In this document: positions 31,995-43,619 of the stretch, in pieces
Position numbering within the stretch: position 1 is the first letter of the stretch
Layout: the number at the start of each line of letters is the position of its first letter
Assembly (NCBI RefSeq): GCF_035222485.1
Contig: NC_085920.1
Coordinates: forward strand, 4,216,001 to 4,280,000
Origin: Podospora pseudoanserina
Lineage: Eukaryota > Ascomycota > Sordariomycetes > Sordariales > Podosporaceae
Direction: 5' to 3'
Length of the DNA stretch: 64,000 nt
Notes under the pieces: model-generated
What the model was told of the DNA's origin: nothing
Databases searched by the model: none
What the model saw: the letters and a program-made list of their open reading frames with translations, nothing else
Translations under genes and position numbers: made by a program

Positions 31995-32479
31995 GGCGTA
32001 TAGCAGCTTATTGTCGATGCCGGAGAGGTCGGCTGGGGTTTGGTTTTGTGGTGGTGTCCGTAAGCGTGGCTCCTTTATGATCCAGCAGAGTTGGGTTAGA
32101 CGCAAGGATTATAGACTAATCTCCAAGACTACAACTTCCAAGAAACAATGTTGCCTAGACGGAATGTTCGGCTTCGATGTGGTAAGAAACAGGAAGAAAA
32201 GGGGGTTGCATACCTCGCCCAGTCTGGCGTCTCCCTTGGAAAAGTTGGACTCCATTGCAGCTTCCTGGCACACACCACCCTTGCTCCGGGTGGGAATACC
32301 TGCTGCTCCTACTGATACGGCGAATCGAGTGAGGTGAGTCTCGGTCAGCCACGTAACTTCGTCGCGGTCTGCCAGTGACATCCGAGGCCAAGCATCTGGG
32401 TCCAGGGCATGACGGAATGTGGCTGACGTTTTTTTTTCTAGGAGCTTTTGGCAGCTGTGGGTGTGATTGGCTTGCAATT
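31995..32479. other. NUS1 upstream region
   Basis: Promoter and leader of NUS1 on the minus strand; no gene recognised. It ends at the AT-rich element. Confidence 0.35.
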
Positions 32480-33150
32480 CAGCACCTATTTTTCCGTTAG
32501 GAATCTAATACTCTAGCTTATACTTAGGAGCTTAGTATCTCGTTTATATTAAAAAATGCTATTTATTAAAAATAAATTATAATTAGTCCTTTTCATAATA
32601 AAATAAAGTAATATTAAAAGCTTTTACAATTAATATTATATTTTTATTAAAATATAATATACTATGTTATTATATTTATTTAATTACATATAATAGCCTT
32701 AAATATTAAAGTAAAAATATTACTAAATCAACTAGTATTTAAAATTTGAAATAGACTTATATATTAGTTTTAACTAATTATGAAGTTTGATTTTTCTAAT
32801 TTTTTATTCTGTATTTATATAAAATTTTAACCTTAAACAAATTTCTGACATTAAAATGAAATCAAAATTGCTATTAAAATTATTTACTTTAATATTGTTA
32901 AGTATTGAATTTAGATTTCCTATATTTTCAATTATTTTATCAATTTATAATTTAATTAGTATTGCTAGATTTTTGAAGATATTTTAAAATACTTGATTAC
33001 TATTTATAGTATAGTAGTTAGTTTAAAGCTATAATTAATATGATAAGTTAGATATTTAAAATGTGTATATTTAATTTCTAAGGTATAGTAAAGATGTAAT
33101 GCTAATACTCTAAATTAAAGCTATTAAAAAAGCTACAAAAATCGGTGCTG
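32480..33150. mobile_element. AT-rich, RIP-like relic with terminal inverted repeats (MITE or internally deleted DNA transposon)
   Basis: A sharply bounded AT-rich island sits in otherwise balanced DNA. Its ends carry a 14 bp inverted repeat with one mismatch: CAGCACCTATTTTT at 32480-32493, and CAGCACCGATTTTT on the minus strand at 33150-33137. An 11 bp direct repeat (CTAATACTCTA) lies just inside both ends, at 32505-32515 and 33102-33112. The interior is dominated by TA, AA and TT dinucleotides and stop codons, as expected after repeat-induced C-to-T mutation. No transposase frame survives. Ends beginning CAG recall hAT elements, but the 8 bp flanks do not match; a GATTGGC heptamer occurs outside both ends (32465-32471 and 33157-33163). 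Confidence 0.65.
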
Positions 33151-33515
33151 CGAGCCGATTGGCCCCAAGTGAGCCCACCACAGGGCAGCCCACTGGCCAT
33201 GCACGGGCCACACCTACCTGCCCAGCCCCACCTCAGCCAGCCTACAGGGGATATGTACTGCTGTAACGGGACCCTTGGCAGAAGCTCCCCGCGGCGGCAC
33301 CACCTAACCTGAAGACCATTGACTATCCATTAAACCACAAGCGCATTCCCCAAGTACCTACCTTACACCGAGGTGACAGCTATATCCAACGTACGACTAA
33401 CTCACGACGACGACAAATCCGGGGGCCATCACACCAGCCCTCCCCCGGCCTGTACTAGACACTCCATGCGCTCTCCCTGTCGGGCCTTGAGGAGGTGACA
33501 ATCGCCGCTGCCGCT
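33151..33515. promoter_or_regulatory. SEC10 promoter and leader
   Basis: C-rich sequence between the AT-rich element and the SEC10 start codon. No specific site is claimed. An in-frame GTG at 33495 was not preferred over the ATG at 33516. Confidence 0.35.
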
Positions 33516-36228
33516 ATGGAACGCGGCGGGTCCAGTGCCTCGCGCTCGCTGTTCCCGACAGGGCCCAGCTTCACCCTCGAGGACTTCTCCAACAAGGACT
33601 TTATCGTTAGGGACTTTGTCGACTCTCTCGCCGAGACTGCCGTTCCAGCAAGCCGCCGCTCAGGCTCGGCGAACCAGGCCTTCGACCCGAAACCACTAAT
33701 CCGGACATTCGAAAGTGAGAAGCTCACGCAGCATCTTCCTATGCGTGTTTTCTAACAACATATGCTGATACATCTCTCACTTGATAGACGCTTTATCACA
33801 GCTGGGTGCATTGGGAGAAGAGCTACAGGAGAAGGAATCAGAATTACTATCACAGGTCCGCCGCGCCGAGATACAACATGACCAGACGCTCGAGACACTC
33901 GGTCGAAAGCTTGATCAGTCCATGTCCCAGTTTGAGGCCCTGGACTTGACCCTAAACAACAACGCAAGTTCGAACGGAAGTATACGTGGCGGTGGTAATG
34001 ATGGGGGCGGTAATATCGCTGTACAGATTGGCGAGAAGCTTGAGGAGTTGGACAGGAAGAGAAGGAAAGCGCAGGACGCCAACTTTTTGATTCAATGCTG
34101 GACAGAAGTCTCGGAAACGGGGCAGGTGACTTCATTGGAAGAGATACAACGCCAGGGAGGTGCCGAGAACAAGATTCGATGTGCTGTTATTGCGCGACAA
34201 CTGATGCGCATCAGTCAGCGTTTGGATCCGGCGTCATGGGGTCAGCAAACGAATGGGTTCCGAGGAAACGGTGTTACTAATGGGGTTACTGGGACTAACC
34301 GAAGGCATAATACAAGAGAGGCGCTGGAGAAGTTCTCGGAGCTTTTGGAGCAGGATCTCCTGAAGCAGTTCAACAACAGCTACCGGCGCCAAAACTTTGA
34401 CGACATGATGGAGTGCGCAAAGGTTCTTCTGGATTTCAACGGCGGTGCCAGCGTTATTGCCGCCTTTGTCAACCAACACCAGTTCTTTATCGACCGGGAT
34501 CAGCTCATTACAGACGAGGTCACTGCGGACGGTGATACGTGGGATCAGTTGGCTGATCCTGATTCAGAACCACCCGGTGTTGAGCCAAGTCTGCAGTCTC
34601 TCATCGACGAAGTGAAGATTGTAATGCAGGAGGAGTCCTTCATCATCAAACGGGCTTTCCCGTACTACGAAACGGTTCTTATCAAGTTCATCCAGCGCGT
34701 TTTCCAACAGTCTATCCAACAACGACTCGAGATGGTTCTGGATAAGGCAACTACCATCTCTGCGCTGGCCTTCCTGAGGTGCTTGCACTCATCACGAGCT
34801 TATATCGGGGCACTTGTGGAGGATCTCAAAACACACGGCCTTACTGAGCACCCGGAACCATGTTCTGCTCAAATAGCACAAACACTAGACCAGCAGTTGG
34901 AGGAGCTGTTTATCCCGTACTTGGTTGGCAACGGTTACATCGACCGCGAGAAGAAGAGTCTGGAAGAAATGTACAACTCTCTGCTTTTCAAGTTTACGCT
35001 GTATCACTCCCGAAGGAAGAAGGCGCCAACCGGGTTCATGGCATCTCTTGCCCAGCAGGGCACCCAACTAATATCCTCGGCCAAAGACGCATACATGGAG
35101 CGTCTGGAGTCCTCCGATCTTACACCTACTCAAAAGCGAACCATGCTTCGTGTGGCTGGCATTCGGGATGACAGCAGCAACAAGAACGACATTGAAGTCT
35201 CGGAACAAGACGGTGTCCTCAGCGTAGCCTACGCCAAGCGCATGATTGGCTGGCTGGCCGAATCTGTCCGTCGCACCCTCGAGATGGGATCCTCAAGCGA
35301 GACTCCCAAGGATGTCAACATCTTGCTCAACCTGCTCTTGACGAGCATGGGCCAAGTGTACGTCGAAACCGCCCTCGACGCGGCTCTCGACCTAGCCACC
35401 TCGCAAGAAAACACCAAGACAGAACCAGACCTGTCCTACCTCCCTAATATTCGCCCGGCAGTAACCATCACGAACCTCATGTCCAGATTCATCACCACGG
35501 TTCTGATCCGCCTGGCGGAGTCAAACACCACCATCCGCCGCAGCATGGAAGCGCAGACCAAACTCGCCATTGAGGCCACGGAGCGGAAGACAAACGCGGT
35601 GATGAAGTCGACAATGGACGTTGTTTTGAATTACGTACCCAAACTCCTCTCACAGCAAAAGAAGTTGGACTTCAAGCCCAAGGACGATGATTTGGAGGGA
35701 CTGGTGGATACACTCCAGACCGTGCCCTGCCAGTTGATTTGTAGCTTTCTCTCCCAAAAAGTGGCCGTGCTCGCCCGTCAGGCGGTGGATGGGCATAATC
35801 TGGAGATGTTTTGCTCTGAGCTCGCGCTGGCGGTTCATCGGTTGCTGTTTGAGCACTTTAAGAAATTCCAGGTTAATGCTACGGGGGGGTTGATGGTGAC
35901 GAAGGATATTGCAAAGTATGTCAGCACGTTGAGGGAGTGGCCTTTGACGAGGGAGGTGGAGCAGATTGTGGAAGTGCTGACGGAGGTTGGGTACTTGTTT
36001 ATTATCCAACCTGAGGCATTGAAGGAGAGGTCGAGGAATTTAGCGAGCGGGCCGGCGGATGGGAGGATGGGTGGTGGGTTTGGGGGGTTGGTTGGAGGGG
36101 GGAATGCTGGGGTTGCGACGACGGCTGCGGTGGGTAAGAGGTTGAATAAAGCGGATTTTAAGCAGTTTGTGCTGAAGAGGGAGGATGCGGGGAGTGTGGG
36201 GGTGCAGAGTGTGTTGGCTGGGTTGTGA
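33516..36228 (+). CDS. SEC10: Exocyst complex subunit Sec10
   Basis: Exon 1 33516-33714, intron 33715-33787 (73 nt, phase 1), exon 2 33788-36228; 879 aa. Sec10 is one of eight exocyst subunits that tether secretory vesicles to the plasma membrane, at hyphal tips in fungi. The N-terminal FTLEDFSNKDFIVRDFVDSLAE block, the coiled coil after the splice (ALSQLGALGEELQEKESELLSQV), FLIQCWTEVSETG and the long helical CATCHR-type body with FIIKRAFPYYETVLIKFIQRVFQQSI are typical. Length agrees with fungal Sec10. Low-complexity Gly/Asn inserts occur at about residues 130-145 and near the C-terminus. Coding-strand composition turns G-rich after about 35690. It is tail to tail with the CYT-4 gene. Confidence 0.93.
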
Positions 36229-36604
36229 GGATGGTAGTAATGTATGGGGGTTGAAGAAAGGAGGGAGGTATATAAAGCAGTTGGAAGCTTTGGAAGGAGG
36301 AGTTGAGGTGGCGTGTTGTTTCTTTCCAGGGTGTTGCTTATACACAGACGGCTTACAAGAGTTGGTGGTAGCGATTCAAAGTCTCATAGGTGCAATGATA
36401 CCAGTAAGAGGAAACAAACATTTCTGCCGGCTACTCTTGAACAAGTCCATGCTCCCTATCTTCATTGTTATAGCCCAACGTTGCTTTTCTTGTGCGTGTC
36501 TCTTTCCAATATACCTTTTGGGTTTTCATACATGCAATGTAAAATCCTCATATCTATACAACCAACACAGCCCTTTTCTCCGCTTCTACTACCCAGCGGC
36601 TTCT
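36229..36604. other. Convergent spacer between SEC10 and cyt-4
   Basis: 376 bp holding the 3' ends of both genes; no gene seen. Confidence 0.45.
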
Positions 36605-39600
36605 TTACTCAGCCTCGGGCAGACTATACCTCCTCACCGGCTTCACCGTAATCTTCTTGTGGTACACATTGATATCAACCAGCTCCACATCCAACACCTC
36701 CCCAATCTTGAATTCCTCAATCAGGGCAAAACCCTCCACGTGTTCCACGCCGACCGTAGCCTCCAGGTCGAAATAGTCGAGCTTCCCCTCCAAATCCCGC
36801 TTCGGGTTGATCGTGACAACAGTAAACTTGAACGTCTCGGGCAGCTGGTTCGGATTGTCCCCGAATTTCCACGCGCGCAGCATCGCCTGGAGTATCCATC
36901 TCAGATTACCCGCATTGTTTCCAAGCGCGGTCGCGTGCACCTCCCGAAGACGAACACGAGGAAGGACAGTCTCCTCCAAAACCTCCTTGGAAAACGGAAG
37001 GAACTTGTGGACGACCTTGGTATTGTCGGAGCCGTGTTCCTCGATCAGGGACCGGCCAAGACGGTGTTCCTCGAGCAGGGCTGCTTCGATTTGCCAGTGG
37101 GTGATCAAATCAGCGTACCGTCTCAGGGGCGAGGTCACCTTGGAGTAGGCGTCAACACCCATGGAGAAAATGGGGCCGGGGGTGGCCTTCAGCGCCATGT
37201 GGCCGCGCAGATTGTTGAGTTTGTCGAGGTCGGGACCAATGATGCGCTCTCCAGCGAGGAGTTTGGGGTTGATGACCTTTTCGGCGAATTCTTTCAGTGT
37301 TTCCAGGTTCTCTTTCTTGGTGACCTGGGTGCGGTAGGGAATGGGGATGTTCCGGTCGGCACACCACCTGGCGGCAACCTCGCCGGCAAGTACCATGAGC
37401 GGGCCGACCAGCTCGTCGCCTGCTGTGGTTGAACCCTCATAGGCCACTCGAATCCAGGGGTCGTTGTAACATTGTATCTGACCCTCTGTTTTGATCGTTT
37501 TAACATCGTCTAGTGCCACCTTGGCTTTCGGACGAGGTGTGAAGGCTGGCTGAGCCCCCTTGGAAAGTCGTTGTTTGTGAATGGCCTGGCCAAGCTGATG
37601 CAAAGTCTTAAGTTCAGATCGGTGTTTCTTTGAAAGATCGCCCGCCGTGACGAGGTTGCGGCTAGGAGGGGACCGCGCTGGGCGGGGGCCAACCTCCAAC
37701 ACTTCATTTGACGGTGTTGGTGGTTTGTTGATAGGTTCATCGAGTACCAAGGTGACCTCTTCGGGGGTTACGTAGACTACATCTCGTAAAATACCAGGGG
37801 TGATTCTATAATCCTTCAGGGTGCCGTCGGTCTTGACCAGAGCGCTGAAGGTCAAACTTGGCTGATTCGCGCCCAGAGAAAACGCGTCGCGTACAGCTTC
37901 GCCATCAAACATATCCTCCTGGAATCCAGGAAGATATACCGTTTCAGCTCGTAGCGACGCTGCCTTGGCCTGAGCACTGTCGGGTCGGACACGCGAAGCA
38001 GGGTCGGCAACGTGCAGATGAACCCAATACTCTTCATCAGTGAGCTTCTCGAGTGAGATGCCGTCATCCACATCGAGCGTCTGCTCCGAGTCAATGCAGT
38101 AGACTGTAGAAACTGCAAAGTCTTGACGGAGATGCTCGAGCTGATCGGGCGCAAGTGGTTCCGGTCTTTCTGCTGATTTGGGTTTCTGCAGATTCAGGCC
38201 CGCGTCTCGGTCAAGCTCCAGTCCTGGAAGACGAAGGGCATACCGTGGGCTGATGTCCCAAGGAGAAATGTGGCCAATCTCTTGCAAAAACGTCCAGGCG
38301 GAACTGCGATCAAGCAAGGCATCTTGGTATCGTCCAATGGCGCGCAAGATAGCGGCGCCAACCCAGTGATGCTGCGAAGCAGGTTGAAACCAATCATGGG
38401 CTGCCCACATCTCCATGAATTGGATGATGGAGGCACCAAGTCCAGTCCACTCGACAGGCTCAACATCAAGAATGGGAACAGCATCGCTCTTGGCTAGTCC
38501 TATTGTGCCGTGGGGTGTCCATGGGCGATGACGCCGGTTTTGGTCAATTATCTTCCGTACTTTGATTGCGAAGTCTCGAAACTTCATGGCGTCCTGGGCA
38601 ACTTGACGGGGAATTCTTCTTGATGAGTTGCCCAGGATTTCGTAAAAGTTACGGACCACTTCAGCAACTTCGTGCACGTTCCGTTGCTTATCAGTCGAGT
38701 TCACCGTAAACATACGGCCTTCGTGGTGACGTTCGCCCAAAAGAGCTGCGCGGAAGGCTGTGTCATCCACCGATACGACCGAGTGAACAGCATAGAGCGC
38801 TTCAGGCGGGAAAGATGCTTTGCCGCGCTTCAGGGTCATTGGGAGCAAGGTGTCAGCAATCTCGTGCAGGCTCATAAGCTTGTCTTCGTCACCAAGCTTT
38901 TTTCCTGCATTGTTCAGTCTCTCGACATAGGTCTGATGCAGCAGGCGCGCCTCGGTCTGGAATTTGTACATCTTTTTGATCAGACCGGATGCGATATCTC
39001 GTGAGGGGCCCGCATTGATATCCTGGAGTTCGTCAAGAAGGAGGTCGTCCCCGGACAGAGATGGAATAGCACTGATCACGGCACTTATCTCCGCCGGATC
39101 CTGCACAAAGTTCTTGACTACGAAGGAGCTGCGAAACACGCGACTGGTAAACCACTTGCCCGTGTTGGTGTAGAAGTGGTTTTGGCCATTGAAGTTGCCC
39201 AAGCAGACAGCGAGAAGCCTCACTCTCCAGCCGGAAGAGCTACAGTGATGTATCAGCACTAAGACTCTAAAACAAGTAATGGTTGGGGTCAAGCTCATAC
39301 CTGACTTCCACAAGATCTCCTGGTTCCAACTGCGTGCTTGTGTACCCCAAGCTAGAGATATCACTGCTGTCAAAATCGAAGCCAGCGGTTCGGTTATTGG
39401 TCTGGTCAAGCCTAAAGCTGGAATCACTGACGGCCCGTGTTGCAGAGTTGAGGATGGCGGATGGGGGTGGAGTGGCCTCATCGTGCTGCTGGGGCGTGAG
39501 GTCTGGATTTTGTTCCTCCCATAGTCGAAGCTGTGATTTTATGTATGGTTCCCTCCTCAGTCTGAACTTGTCTGGTAATTCTGGCAAAGGGGGCAACCTC

Positions 39601-39767
39601 CCTGGGGTCTGTGCAGAGGTGTTCACCAGGCGGCTTGATATTGGCTGAGATGGCGATAACGGTGCGCATGGCTGCGATATCCGTCCCAGTGGACGTTGGG
39701 TTGGGTTCTTTTGCAATGTCTGGCACCTCCAGCAGACGTAATGCCGTCCGGTTGTTGAGCGCAACAT
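36605..39767 (-). CDS. cyt-4: CYT-4/Dss1-type mitochondrial exoribonuclease (RNase II family)
   Basis: Exon 1 39767-39301, intron 39300-39240 (61 nt, phase 2), exon 2 39239-36605; 1033 aa. The family degrades and processes mitochondrial RNA 3' to 5'; in Neurospora, cyt-4 mutants are defective in mitochondrial RNA splicing and end processing, and yeast Dss1 is the nuclease of the mtEXO complex. The N-terminus is Arg/Ser/Gln-rich, contains YVCWRCQ and lacks acids over about 55 residues, as in an import presequence. The RNB active-site stretch DSEQTLDVDD places Asp539, Asp545, Asp547 and Asp548 around the metal ions; YSKVTSPLRRYADLITHWQ is the second signature. Start chosen at MLRSTTGR. A telomere-like repeat lies about 190 bp upstream. 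Confidence 0.93.
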
Positions 39768-41939
39768 GTCTGTGATACTGCGCGGGGCTGTAAGTGACGA
39801 CACAGCGTGGGGTTGCGCCAGATGAAGTCAGCCCTGCCAGTCACTTTAACGTCCCTAAAATTTTTGGAGGCGCGTTGCGACGCAAAACCTGGCAGGTGGC
39901 GGGCACGCGAAGTCAGCTGATTTCTCGTGGCGCTGTTAATATGGGTCACTGGCTGCTATAACCCTAACCCTCCATCTACTGACCGTTTTCTATCCTTGCA
40001 TAAATCTTGATCTCTTTCGCCATCCCCGTCCAGAAGTCCTCCCCCATACGGAGAGTACCTCACATCTCCTACGATGTCGATACGATGGGATTGAGAACCC
40101 TGAAGGGCTTCCATGAACAGCTCCACTTCGTGTCCATGAAGAGGAATTTTGCTCGGGCCCAGAACAGTCATGTTGGGGGAAATGGGCCACGTCGCTCTTG
40201 GCTTCACAAGCAGCAATCCATTTTGGTGGCCTTTGACCGACGATCAGCATTTTTATCATCACCGCCTCGAGGAGCCCACAGAGTCCAAGACGGTTTCCCC
40301 GGCGCGGGCTCTTGGACGGTTGATGGATGGATTGATTGCAGGGCCGTTTTTGTTTACAGGGTTTGCTTGCCCACGTTACACCGTTCCTGGATTGGACTGC
40401 ACGCATCCATGCAAGGTACGAGACTTGGCCCCACCACCATCGCGGCGTTTGCCAGGTTTGACACTTCCTGATCTCGCTATTTGTGCGGATTGCCTGCTCT
40501 CCTTTGATGGGATGTTTGTTGTTAATTATGCCCTATGTCCTGTGTTATTAGGGATCATAGATGCTGATGAGATTAAGCAGATAAGCACTTCATCCGATGC
40601 CATCATGCTCTTGTTCTACAGGACGTCACAGCTGCCTGCCGAGTCAGGGGCTGCCAGCCGACAACACGAACGGAGGTTGCCACGATCATCATGCAGCTAA
40701 TATACCCGGTTGTTGGGTCCCGTCTTTTGCACCAGAAGGGAAAAAAAATTCGTCAAGGCGATGTTTCGACGTGTGGAATATGGCGAGTTGTTCCAGAATA
40801 AATAATCATAATGCAAACATCTCGAAAAAGAACAAGGCGAAACCTGAAACACACAATCCCCCGATCGAGCACGACGGCGTGGAAGTGTGGCCCGGCTGGC
40901 AGTTCTCGCAGATTTTAATGTCGCTTAAGTCATTTCCTTCGACGGCGCATCAGCCACTCAGGAGTCGGTCTTTTTTGCCGTGCCTGACCACACGCGCTAG
41001 TCGCCCAATGGGGCTTAGATCTTCTTGGGTTTTTCTTGGGACGTTTCTGGGCGTGATGGAGATGCCGCAATCTGCTGCAAAGCTGCAACCTCCTTTTCTT
41101 TTCTGGGAGGTGGTCATCTTGTGCTAATTTACCGCCCTTACTGCCAGAAACCCCAATGCCACATCGAAAGGCTGGAAAAAGAAATCACAGAGAGACACGC
41201 CCGGCCGCCGCTGCATCTCAACAGCAAACGGGATTCACGGGAACCGTTGACGATGATGACGACCGTCCCCCGGATCCATGGCATGGGAGGATCATGATGG
41301 ATTGTTCGAGACATGGCCGGCTCATCCATATCAATAGGAGATCGAGTGATCCCGCAATGTCAATGGCCTCATCTGGGTGTCTGGGTCCCTCTCCTGTTCA
41401 TCTCTGCTTCTGTTCGTCTGCCATACCCACCCTCCTCGGATCTCCCAGAGCGGACGGCGTTGCTCGGCAAAGTGACCTTTGCTAATGAGAGGGCCTCCAC
41501 CAGTCAGCGCGGCCGGCACACCGACATGGTCTGTCAGGGTATCTGTCCAGGATTAGGGGACTGAGCATCCACGAAAGCATCCATTCAGAGTGGGCTCTGG
41601 CCCCTTCCCGATGGAACCTCCTCCATGGCGCCAAGTGGCTGTTGACCCCCAGTCATCACTGGTACTAATTACCGCTGTCCCCCGTTTCGCCCACTCTGAC
41701 TTTGCTTCTCCCCCTTTACCGACTTGGTCCGTCCATGTTGATATAGTCAACATCGAGAGCATCGTTTCTGCTTTCGTCGTTCGTTACCTCTCTTTCTCAC
41801 ACCACCGCTTCACTCCTTTAGCGGGCATTCGTTTCTTGGGAACGCGATCACGAAGAGTCAAAGAAAAAAAAACCCACTCGAAGATCTCTGTTTAATTCGA
41901 TCGTCTGGAATATTGTCGGGGTTTAGGAAAACATTCATC
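39768..41939. other. Intergenic region of about 2.2 kb
   Basis: Divergent spacer between cyt-4 and the GH17 gene. It holds a telomere-like 13-mer at 39959-39971. A minus-strand frame of 71 codons from an ATG at 40171, with its stop at 39956, and a plus-strand frame at 40149-40700 both have somewhat protein-like stretches, but neither matches a family I know and they overlap each other. I do not call either. Confidence 0.35.
39959..39971. promoter_or_regulatory. Telomere-like repeat (telobox-type site) upstream of cyt-4
   Basis: TAACCCTAACCCT, two contiguous units of the TTAGGG complement, lies about 190 bp before the cyt-4 start codon. In fungi, internal telobox motifs can be read by Tbf1/Rap1-like Myb proteins. 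A chance match or an old telomeric insertion is also possible. Confidence 0.35.
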
Positions 41940-43619
41940 ATGAAGGCAGCCGTTGTAGCAGCGGCCGCGGCCGTCCTCGCCGGCGGTGCGAGCGCCCACA
42001 GTCACCGTCACGCCCACAAGGCGCTGTTCCAGAAGAGGTCGCTCAACGACACCGAGGTCTGCGTCCCTACCTGCACCACCATCTACAGCACCATCTACGG
42101 CGAGGAGACCTGGATCCAGCCCCCCCCCAAGTCCACTGAGGCTCCTGTTCCCGTCCCGGTCATCACCACCACACCCGAACCCGAGCCAGTTGTTGTCCCA
42201 ACCACCACCACAACCGAGCCGGCGATCGTTCCCACACCCATCCCGCAGATTTGCCCGACCCCGGGCACCTACACCTTCCCTGCGACGACCATCGTGGTGA
42301 CTGAGACTACCACCGTCTGCGCCGCCTCCACCACCGAGGTCCCCAGCGGCACCCACACCCTCGGCGGTGTCACCACCGTCGTCGAGACCGCTACCGAGAT
42401 TGTCTGCCCCTACGCCACCACCGAGGTTGAGAACGGCGTTGTCACCAGCGTCATCAAGACCACCACCTTTGTCTGCCCCTCGGCCGGCACCTACACCATT
42501 GCCCCCATCACCACCGTTGTCCCAAGCGTCACCACCGTTGTTGTGCCTGTCGTGACCACCTACTGCCCGGGTACCTACACCGCTCCTGCCGTTGTCACCA
42601 CCATCACCGAGACCAACGTTGTGGTCTACTGCCCATTCACCTCCTCCGAGATCCCTGCCCCCACTCCTCAGGCTGTCACCCCTAAGCCCCAGGCTGCCCC
42701 TGAGCCCGCTCCCGCTCCTGCCCCGGCCCCTGAGAAGCCCAAGGCTGTTGCCCCTCCTCCTGCCAGCACTCCTGCCAAGGGCAAGGGCAGCGTGGGTGGT
42801 GGCAAGCTCGGCGGAAAGGGCAAGCACTGGGCCATGACCTACACCCCCTTCCGCCCCGATGGTCACTGCAAGACCTACAGCGAGGTTGATGCCGATGTCA
42901 AGATCATCGCCAGCAAGAACTTCGAGGCTCTCCGCATCTACTCCACCGACTGTGACACCCTCCCCAACGTTGGTGCTGCCGCTGAGAAGTATGGCCTCCG
43001 TCTGATCATTGGTCTCTTCGTCGGCAGCCCCGGTTGCGACAACGGCAACCCCACCATTGCCCAGCAGATCTCTGCTCTCAAGGAATGGAAGAAGTGGCAC
43101 CTTGTCGACCTTTGCGTCGTCGGTAACGAGGCTCTCTTCAACGGCTACTGCTCCGTTCAGCAGCTCGCCGACCTCATTGTCCACACCAAGAAGGAGCTCG
43201 GCTCTGCCGGCTACACTGGCCCCTACACCACCACCGATGTGCTCTCTGCCTTCGAGGCTGGTGACATGTCCCCGGTCTGCAACGTCATTGACGTTGTTTC
43301 CGCCAACGTCCATGCCTACTTCAACTACCAGACCACTCCTGGTCAGGCCGGCAAGTTCGTTCGCAGCCAGCTCGACGCCGTCTCCAAGATCTGCGGCGGC
43401 AAGCCTTCCTACTGCATGGAAACCGGCTGGCCCACCTCTGGTGTCTGCAACGGTGCCGCTTGTGCCGGTGTTCCCCAGCAGAAGGAGGCCATTGCCTCCA
43501 TTGAGCAAGAGATCGGCCAGTCGGTCGTCTTCTTCTCATTCCGTGACGACCCCTGGAAGAACCCCGGTGCTTGCAACTGCGAGCGGTCGTGGGGCTCTGA
43601 CAAGGCTTTCGGCTACTAA
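41940..43619 (+). CDS. Secreted/wall-associated GH17 glucan-active protein (BtgE-like)
   Basis: Intronless, 559 aa. A clear signal peptide (MKAAVVAAAAAVLAGGASA) is followed by a His-rich stretch and a Lys-Arg Kex2-type site (ALFQKR). Residues about 40-245 are Thr/Val/Pro-rich with three to four related modules built around CP...GTYT...TT.V..TTT.VC, probably O-mannosylated and wall-anchored; a Pro-Ala linker follows. The C-terminal 270 residues are a GH17 barrel with likely acid/base Glu397 (VVGNEAL) and nucleophile Glu494 (METGWPTSG). Relatives act on wall beta-1,3-glucan as glucosidases, glucanases or transglycosylases. No GPI signal is seen. Codons are almost all C-ending, which suggests strong expression. 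The long antisense frame is a by-product of this bias. Confidence 0.92.
   Translation: MKAAVVAAAAAVLAGGASAHSHRHAHKALFQKRSLNDTEVCVPTCTTIYSTIYGEETWIQPPPKSTEAPVPVPVITTTPEPEPVVVPTTTTTEPAIVPTPIPQICPTPGTYTFPATTIVVTETTTVCAASTTEVPSGTHTLGGVTTVVETATEIVCPYATTEVENGVVTSVIKTTTFVCPSAGTYTIAPITTVVPSVTTVVVPVVTTYCPGTYTAPAVVTTITETNVVVYCPFTSSEIPAPTPQAVTPKPQAAPEPAPAPAPAPEKPKAVAPPPASTPAKGKGSVGGGKLGGKGKHWAMTYTPFRPDGHCKTYSEVDADVKIIASKNFEALRIYSTDCDTLPNVGAAAEKYGLRLIIGLFVGSPGCDNGNPTIAQQISALKEWKKWHLVDLCVVGNEALFNGYCSVQQLADLIVHTKKELGSAGYTGPYTTTDVLSAFEAGDMSPVCNVIDVVSANVHAYFNYQTTPGQAGKFVRSQLDAVSKICGGKPSYCMETGWPTSGVCNGAACAGVPQQKEAIASIEQEIGQSVVFFSFRDDPWKNPGACNCERSWGSDKAFGY

Noticed and set aside
32465-33163. GATTGGC heptamers outside both ends of the AT-rich element as its target-site duplication
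   Set aside because: They are 8 and 6 bp away from the inverted-repeat ends, not adjacent. They are kept as an observation but not accepted as the duplication.
36185-37432. Plus-strand open frame of 415 codons overlapping the ends of SEC10 and cyt-4
   Set aside because: Antisense to the conserved C-terminal part of the RNase; no domain, and the opposite strand is clearly coding.
39956-40700. Overlapping protein-like frames on both strands upstream of cyt-4
   Set aside because: Each has a few plausible stretches, but they overlap antisense, lack a recognised family and show no consistent splicing; strand and reality cannot be decided by eye.
41892-43508. Minus-strand open frame of 538 codons opposite the GH17 gene
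   Set aside because: It is Gly/Asp/Val-rich low-complexity sequence produced by the C-ending codon bias of the sense gene. The sense frame has a signal peptide and both GH17 catalytic glutamates.
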